Positions 4,637-9,444 of a stretch of DNA of 9,444 nucleotides are shown here, one piece after another. The notes beneath the pieces were generated by a model. That model had not been told where the DNA came from. It worked only from the letters and a program-made list of their open reading frames with translations, and did not search any database. Made by a program: the position numbers and the translations under genes. This stretch comes from Candidatus Cloacimonadota bacterium (GTDB lineage: Bacteria; Cloacimonadota; Cloacimonadia; Cloacimonadales; WRIO01), in NCBI GenBank assembly GCA_017998585.1, contig JAGOCT010000005.1, positions 1 through 9,444 of the forward strand. The letters are read 5' to 3'. Numbering within the stretch: the first letter of the stretch is position 1; each line of letters begins with the position of its first letter.

Positions 4637-7285
4637 CTATTCATCTTCTGTCAGAATACGCTTCAGCTCATTGAGTTTTTGCAGAGCTTGCAAAGGGGTC
4701 AATTCGTCTATGTTTAGGTCCAGGATACTGTCTTTCAGTTCCTGTAATTTTTTATCTTTTTCTTCGGTCTCTTCCACAATCAGGTCGAAGAGGTTCATCT
4801 GTTGCGTCTGATTTAGCGATTTCTTAATTCTGGCAGTCAAACCCTGAGGACTGATTTCAATCGCTTCCAGATTCTTCAAAATCTGTTTGGCTCTACTGAT
4901 CACTTTCTGAGGAACACCTGCCAGACGTGCCACCTGAATACCATAACTCTGATCAGCACCACCCCGTTCTATTTTTCTCAAAAAGATAATCTGATCATTC
5001 CATTCACGAACTGCCACATTGAAGTTTTTGACTCCTGACATGATATTCTCAAGTTCGGTCAGCTCATGATAATGAGTAGCAAAGAGCGTCTTGGCATTGA
5101 TTTTGGGATTATTATGTATAAATTCTACAATCGACCACGCTAAAGACAAGCCATCAAAAGTACTGGTTCCTCTGCCTATTTCATCCAGCAGAATCAGTGA
5201 TGCAGGCGTTGCTGAGTGCAGAATGTTGGCAGTTTCGATCATTTCCACGAGGAAAGTACTCTGACCCTGCGCCAGATTATCTGAAGCGCCAACACGGGTA
5301 AAGACCTTGTCAAAGACCGGCATATTTGCTGAATCACAAGGCACAAAACAGCCCATCTGAGCCATAATAATAATTAAACCTATCTGCCTTAAATAAGTAG
5401 ATTTACCTGCCATATTGGGTCCGGTAATCAGGGCAATTTTAAAATCATCATCATTTAGTGATACATCGTTTGGAATAAACTGCTCATCCTTCAGCAACTT
5501 CTCAATCACCGGATGACGGCAGGCATTAAGTTCCAGAATACCCTCTTCATTGAATTTCGGCCTGTTATACCGATTCTGGTGTGCTATAAAAGCAAAGTTT
5601 GATAAGACATCCAACTGAGCAATAATATCAATATAAGCCTGTATCATGGGTACTTTTTCAGCCAGTTCAAGCCTAAGCTTAGTAAAAATTTCATATTCCA
5701 GATTTTTTATTCTTTCCTCTGCACCCAGAACTCTGGATTCATGTTCTTTTAACTGGGGAGAGATATATCGTTCGGCATTGACAAGGGTTTGTTTGGCGAT
5801 ATAGTATTCGGGTATTTTTTCCTTGTGTTGCCGTGTAATTTCAATATAGTAGCCAAAGACTTTATTAAAGCCTATCTTCAAGGTTGGAATTCCAGTCTTT
5901 TGTTTCTCAGATTCTTCCAATCTTGCAATCCAACCTTTTCCATCACGACTGATTGCACGAAGTTCATCTAGTTCAGGGTGAATGCCGTTATTGATAATAT
6001 TGCCATCAGTGATAGTCATAGGTGGGTTTTCAATGATGTTGTGATTGATCTTATCAACTATTTCAGTATAATTTTGAATACTGTTGCCTAAGAGATTGAT
6101 CAATTCACAGTCAAAATGATTCAATAATTCCTGAATCATTGGTGCCGTTTGTAAATAAGTGCCAAGAACCGCAATATCGCGGGCATTCGCTCTGAGTGTG
6201 GCAAGCCGGCTGATAATACGGCTTAAATCACCGATTTCATGTAATATAGTTCTCAAATCTCTGGTAAAAGCGATATTATCCTTAAAAGCATCAACAGCAT
6301 CCAATCGCATACCGATCAATTCCTTATCCATGAGTGGGTACTGCAGATAATGCGTCAACAGTCTGGCACCCATAGGGGTCATAGTTTCATCTATGACAGA
6401 CAACAAACTGGCTTCCCTATCATTTGTTCTCATGGAACGCAGCAGTTCAAGATTACGACGTGATACCTCATCAATCTGCATATAATGATCAAGAGAATAG
6501 TAAGTTAATGCGGTAATATGGTTCAGGTCTTCAGAACGCAAAGATTTAATGTAACTCAAAGCAACTGCTGAAGCAACAAGGCCACTGTGCTTATTTTGTA
6601 CACCCAGACTTTCCAAGGAAATCACATGAAAATGATCTTTAATCAGTTTTTTAGCTTCTGAATATTCATAATGCCAGGTATCATAAATGCTTAAAGCGGG
6701 CTGATAATCCAGTCTCATATCCTCTAAAATGGCTTTCTGATCAGTGGTTCTTACTACAATTTCACGAGGTTGAGTTCTTAGCAATTCATCTCTGAGTACT
6801 GCCTGATTGATTTCAGTAAAACGGAAATCACCTGTTGAAATATCCAGACAGGCATACCCAATTTTTTGACTGTTCTTTTCCCAATGAACACAAGCCAAAA
6901 AGACATTATCTTTTCTTGTGATGAGCTTTTCATCCAGAATTGCACCTGGGGTAATGATCTCAACAATCTCTCTTTTAACCAAACCCTTAGCCAGTTTTGG
7001 ATCTTCTACCTGTTCCACAATCACAATTTTATTTCCACTTTTGACGAGTTTATCGAGATAGTTATCCAGAGCATGATAAGGAAATCCTGCCAAATGAGGA
7101 GCATCTTCATCATTTTTATTACGTTTGGTAAGAGTAATGCCTAAAATTTTAGAGGCGACTTTTGCATCATCATAGAATGTTTCATAAAAATCACCCATAC
7201 GAAATAGTATGAGCTTATCAGGATGTTTGGACTTAACGTCCAGGTATTGTTTCATCAGGGGAGTTGATTTCTGGTCACCAGACAT
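4637..7285 (-). CDS. mutS: DNA mismatch repair protein MutS
   Basis: 882 residues, full length (E. coli MutS is 853). It binds mismatches and small loops in newly replicated DNA and, on ATP binding, recruits MutL. The N-terminal mismatch-binding motif is GDFYETF with Phe33 and Glu35. The connector and lever/clamp domains fill roughly residues 125-560. The ATPase domain has the Walker A motif GPNMAGKST at 622-630, Walker B ILLDE with Asp701-Glu702, then IGRGTSTFDG and TLFATHYHEL. Near the C-terminus QMNLF (829-833) fits the beta-clamp-binding pentapeptide, followed by the family's terminal helix (LTPLQALQKLNELKRIL), so it is not the truncated type. The ATG at 7285 has an AAGGA site about ten bases upstream. 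It lies 46 bases behind the SPOR gene, probably cotranscribed. No mutL is present in the window. Confidence 0.97.
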   Translation of the reverse strand: MSGDQKSTPLMKQYLDVKSKHPDKLILFRMGDFYETFYDDAKVASKILGITLTKRNKNDEDAPHLAGFPYHALDNYLDKLVKSGNKIVIVEQVEDPKLAKGLVKREIVEIITPGAILDEKLITRKDNVFLACVHWEKNSQKIGYACLDISTGDFRFTEINQAVLRDELLRTQPREIVVRTTDQKAILEDMRLDYQPALSIYDTWHYEYSEAKKLIKDHFHVISLESLGVQNKHSGLVASAVALSYIKSLRSEDLNHITALTYYSLDHYMQIDEVSRRNLELLRSMRTNDREASLLSVIDETMTPMGARLLTHYLQYPLMDKELIGMRLDAVDAFKDNIAFTRDLRTILHEIGDLSRIISRLATLRANARDIAVLGTYLQTAPMIQELLNHFDCELINLLGNSIQNYTEIVDKINHNIIENPPMTITDGNIINNGIHPELDELRAISRDGKGWIARLEESEKQKTGIPTLKIGFNKVFGYYIEITRQHKEKIPEYYIAKQTLVNAERYISPQLKEHESRVLGAEERIKNLEYEIFTKLRLELAEKVPMIQAYIDIIAQLDVLSNFAFIAHQNRYNRPKFNEEGILELNACRHPVIEKLLKDEQFIPNDVSLNDDDFKIALITGPNMAGKSTYLRQIGLIIIMAQMGCFVPCDSANMPVFDKVFTRVGASDNLAQGQSTFLVEMIETANILHSATPASLILLDEIGRGTSTFDGLSLAWSIVEFIHNNPKINAKTLFATHYHELTELENIMSGVKNFNVAVREWNDQIIFLRKIERGGADQSYGIQVARLAGVPQKVISRAKQILKNLEAIEISPQGLTARIKKSLNQTQQMNLFDLIVEETEEKDKKLQELKDSILDLNIDELTPLQALQKLNELKRILTEDE

Positions 7286-7331
7286 AGAATTGATATCCTT
7301 ATCTTAAAATGGAGTATAAAATCCTTTGTTA

Positions 7332-8396
7332 TCAGGGGATAAATAAAAAGGCATTGATATTATTATTTTTAACATTAGTCAGAAATGTATTCGCAGATTC
7401 TTTGGAGGTAAAAGGACCTTGTATGAGCGCAAAGTATTCTTTATCGTTTACCGTCTTTGTTATCACAAAAAGGCTTATCCCTCGAGATTCAAGCTGTTGT
7501 TTATAATTTTCAGCCGCTTTAGAGGTACTAAACAAACCATATTGCAGATATGATTTTCCTTTTTCCAATTCAGAAAATGAAATATGTTTTTTACTACTGC
7601 CTGATTTTGGAATCTGGGGTTGAGAGATTTTTGTTTCAGTTTCAGTAATGACTGGTTTTACTGTTTGCTGCAAGCGTTTATTGTAATCAAGAATCAAATC
7701 ATCAGCATAAACACGATACTGACTCTTCGGATATTTATCCACAATCAGTCGAAGCGTTTCAATTGCCTTGTTTAATTCATTCTGTTTCTCATAAAGCAAG
7801 CCTTCTTTATACAAAGCATAAGCCTCTAAATCAGAAAAATTAGCTGATATATGCATCTTCTCCTTAACTGCCATAAACGCATTCAGATTATTCTGAACCA
7901 GATAAACATCTAAAAGTAGTGCACGGAGTTCAAGAGAAAAATCCCCATTTTCTTCATTGTCGAGATAATTCTCAGCACAAATAATGGTATGAGCCCATTT
8001 TTTTTGTAAAAAATAGATCCGTGCCTGCCAGTAATAACGTTCATTAATCAAATCAATATTTTTGAGTTTTTCAAGTGCATTTTCATAATCACGATTAAAA
8101 AAATCAAGTTTTGCCAGTTCCATATTACTCAGCTGTCCATACTTTGATTTAGGAGATTTTTGATATGATTGAGAATAATAAGTCTTTCCCTTACTAAGTA
8201 ATGTGTTCAGTTTTGCATTATAAAATAGCTTGCAAGCTAACAAATCCTGATTGTCAGAGGCAGATATTCTCAGATAATTATGGTTAATATGAAGATCCCC
8301 ATCAATATAGGCATTTTCAATTTCGGAAATAGTTACCCCCCATAAAGTTAATAAAAAATTAAAACTGATCAGGAGGGTAAGTATTTTTTTATTCAT
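7332..8396 (-). CDS. exported TPR-like protein with C-terminal SPOR domain
   Basis: 354 residues. Residues 1-20 are a signal peptide (MNKK followed by a hydrophobic stretch ending LLTLWG), so the protein is exported to the periplasm or envelope. Helical, tetratricopeptide-like segments are visible at about 90-150 (ending YENALEKL, YYWQARIYFLQKKW) and at about 192-240 (LLYEKQNELNKAIETLRLIVDKYP). A polar linker (about 241-275, rich in Thr, Lys, Gln and Ser) leads to a SPOR domain at about 280-354 (YLQYGLFSTSKAAENYKQQL, then YFALIQGPFTSKESANTFL). SPOR domains bind peptidoglycan glycan strands lacking stem peptides, often at the division septum; a cell-wall or division role is therefore inferred. 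The ATG at 8396 has an AAAGGA site about seven bases upstream. It sits between bacteriohemerythrin and mutS on the same strand. Confidence 0.85.
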   Translation of the reverse strand: MNKKILTLLISFNFLLTLWGVTISEIENAYIDGDLHINHNYLRISASDNQDLLACKLFYNAKLNTLLSKGKTYYSQSYQKSPKSKYGQLSNMELAKLDFFNRDYENALEKLKNIDLINERYYWQARIYFLQKKWAHTIICAENYLDNEENGDFSLELRALLLDVYLVQNNLNAFMAVKEKMHISANFSDLEAYALYKEGLLYEKQNELNKAIETLRLIVDKYPKSQYRVYADDLILDYNKRLQQTVKPVITETETKISQPQIPKSGSSKKHISFSELEKGKSYLQYGLFSTSKAAENYKQQLESRGISLFVITKTVNDKEYFALIQGPFTSKESANTFLTNVKNNNINAFLFIP

Positions 8397-8497
8397 TAAA
8401 TGTCCTTTATTAATCCATTTATAGCTATTGCTACTTTTTTAGTATTATCCCGTTTCATCATATTGATGTTTTAAACAGGAATGCTTTTTAGAATCCT

Positions 8498-8905
8498 TTA
8501 TCGAATCCCTTTTTCGTTTAAAAAAGCAGAATATCTTTGGTCAACTCCCATTATATGACCCATCAGCCAGTCTTTTAAAAAATTCATCACTTCTATAGAA
8601 ATCAGGAATTTACCAGCCTCAAAAGAATTTCGTGATTCAGTTACTTTTTTTACGAAATCAGTATGAGCGTTTTTATGAGAAATATAATCAGGGTAACTAT
8701 TATCAAACATCAGTTTTTCTTCAAGGGTAAAATGCTCAACGGCATAATTTGCTAATTTGGTAAACAATTCTCCCATTACCTGTTTGCTTTTTCCCTGAGC
8801 CATCGCATCGTGTAATTCATTAATATAGGAGACTAACATCTGATGTTGTTTGTCGATTTCAGCTATTTTTACTGAGAAAGTATTGTTCCATTCTAAATAA
8901 GCCAT
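8498..8905 (-). CDS. bacteriohemerythrin (non-heme di-iron O2-binding protein)
   Basis: 135 residues, a single hemerythrin domain of typical length with no fused sensor or kinase domain and no signal peptide, so a soluble cytoplasmic protein. All seven expected iron ligands are visible: His21 (IDKQH), His58 and Glu62 (HFTLE), His77 and His81 (HKNAH), His117 and Asp122 (HIMGVD). The start WNNTFSVKIAEIDKQHQ and the HFTLEEKLM segment are characteristic of the family. Bacteriohemerythrins bind O2 reversibly and are proposed to buffer, scavenge or deliver oxygen; in an anaerobe, protection from oxygen is the likely use (inference). An AGGAGG ribosome binding site lies five bases before the ATG. 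It is 23 bases downstream of the U32-family gene, suggesting cotranscription; 101 bases separate it from the SPOR gene, in which I see no convincing terminator. Confidence 0.95.
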   Translation of the reverse strand: MAYLEWNNTFSVKIAEIDKQHQMLVSYINELHDAMAQGKSKQVMGELFTKLANYAVEHFTLEEKLMFDNSYPDYISHKNAHTDFVKKVTESRNSFEAGKFLISIEVMNFLKDWLMGHIMGVDQRYSAFLNEKGIR

Positions 8906-8928
8906 TTTATCCTCCTGTTTTTTCTTTT

Positions 8929-9444
8929 TTAAATTGAGACAAATTCTGTTATTCGTTTTCTTAGGATTCCGTTATCAGGAACAGATTTAGATACAGGAAT
9001 TTTAACCACAGTATTAGGTTTGGTAAATTCTATCGGAAGCTCATTTTCATCAAACAAATGAGTAATTTTTACTTCAAAATCATCATTAATATCAGGAAAA
9101 ATAAAACCGATTGTTTCATTAACTGAAAACTTACTCAAAACAGACACCCAAACGTTTTGATTATCTGATTTGATAATATTACCTAAATATTGCCAATCCC
9201 TACTATAAGCAGAAGTACTGTAATGTTGAGTATGTTCGGAATTAAATCCATTGTAAAAGCCATCAGAATAAATACGATGACTCACTTTATCAAGTTCATC
9301 AAACCATTTATTATCTATCAGATTGCCTGATTTAACTGCGTCAAGAGCCTGACGATACGTTCTTACCACATTGGCGACATAGTAATTACTCTTCATCCGG
9401 CCTTCTATCTTAATACTGTCAATACCGAGTTCATATATTTCTTT
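8929..9444 (-). CDS. trhP: C-terminal part of a U32-family tRNA hydroxylation protein (TrhP/YegQ type)
   Basis: The reading frame stays open to base 9444, so the start is outside the window; the Met at 9396 is internal, inside the motif DSIKIEGRMKSNYYVANVV. 171 residues are visible. That motif, followed by YRQALD and HRIYSDGFYNGF, matches the end of the U32 core domain of TrhP (YegQ), and the last 90 or so residues form its beta-rich C-terminal domain. TrhP proteins take part in prephenate-dependent formation of 5-hydroxyuridine at wobble position 34 of tRNA. The family's conserved cysteine motif lies in the missing part, so other U32 members (RlhA-type rRNA hydroxylases, or uncharacterised ones) cannot be fully excluded. 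The stop is 23 bases before the bacteriohemerythrin start. Confidence 0.8.
   Translation of the reverse strand, partial: KEIYELGIDSIKIEGRMKSNYYVANVVRTYRQALDAVKSGNLIDNKWFDELDKVSHRIYSDGFYNGFNSEHTQHYSTSAYSRDWQYLGNIIKSDNQNVWVSVLSKFSVNETIGFIFPDINDDFEVKITHLFDENELPIEFTKPNTVVKIPVSKSVPDNGILRKRITEFVSI

Noticed and set aside
4384..4644. Minus-strand reading frame with repeated VGQATCLSRI-type peptides
   Set aside because: It is a translation of the hairpin array, overlaps the ends of both mutS and mtnA, and open frames exist on both strands because the periods are multiples of three.
8450..8475. Small CATCA/TGATG hairpin between bacteriohemerythrin and the SPOR gene as a terminator
   Set aside because: The stem is only five AT-rich base pairs with no T-run after it on the minus strand.
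9394..9396. ATG at 9396 as the start of a short 155-residue gene
   Set aside because: The frame is open to the window edge and the Met lies inside the conserved IEGRMKS motif of the U32 family, so it is internal.

Overview
The window looks like a piece of an AT-rich, Gram-negative, probably anaerobic bacterial chromosome. The signs are a lipoprotein with a lipobox, a SPOR-domain envelope protein, a bacteriohemerythrin and a ferredoxin-like DUF362 protein. A lipoprotein joining a chitobiase-type C-terminal domain to an FGE-sulfatase (SUMF1-like) domain, together with dense palindromic intergenic repeats, reminds me of Candidatus Cloacimonadota or a related FCB-group lineage. That placement is a recollection of family distribution and was not tested.

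All eight supported genes lie on the minus strand, so transcription runs from high to low coordinates. From the right edge the order is: the C-terminal part of a U32-family tRNA-hydroxylation protein (trhP/yegQ type, cut by the window edge), a bacteriohemerythrin, a TPR-like/SPOR-domain exported protein, mutS, a repeat array, mtnA (methylthioribose-1-phosphate isomerase), a DUF362 protein with two [4Fe-4S] motifs that overlaps mtnA by 23 bases, a repeat element, a SUMF1-like lipoprotein, a 672-base repeat-rich gap, and the first 11 codons of another exported protein cut by the left edge. Gaps of 23, 101 and 46 bases suggest trhP to mutS could be one transcription unit. mtnA and the DUF362 gene are almost certainly translationally coupled. 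The SUMF1-like lipoprotein has its own candidate promoter.

The most notable content is intergenic. Almost all of the gaps at 34-705, 1831-2269 and 4398-4636 consist of small hairpin repeats whose feet begin GTAG, GTAA, GTAT or GTAC. Two composite elements (311-464 and 1952-2142, in opposite orientations) each consist of two inverted hairpin units starting GTAGGGAT. The two units differ by a compensatory base-pair change in the stem. A third locus, between mutS and mtnA, carries four hairpins at an exact 30-base period followed by three in the opposite orientation at an exact 33-base period, and the two groups again differ by a compensatory change. This architecture (GTAG-like foot, imperfect palindrome, inverted pairs) matches what is known of REP/BIME elements mobilised by RAYT (REP-associated tyrosine) transposases. 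No such transposase is in the window, so the link is an inference.

Near the left edge, a sigma70-like promoter for the truncated gene has a perfect 6-bp-arm palindrome abutting its -35 box, nested inside a second inverted repeat, which looks like an operator. No tRNA, rRNA, CRISPR array, integrase or intact insertion sequence was seen.
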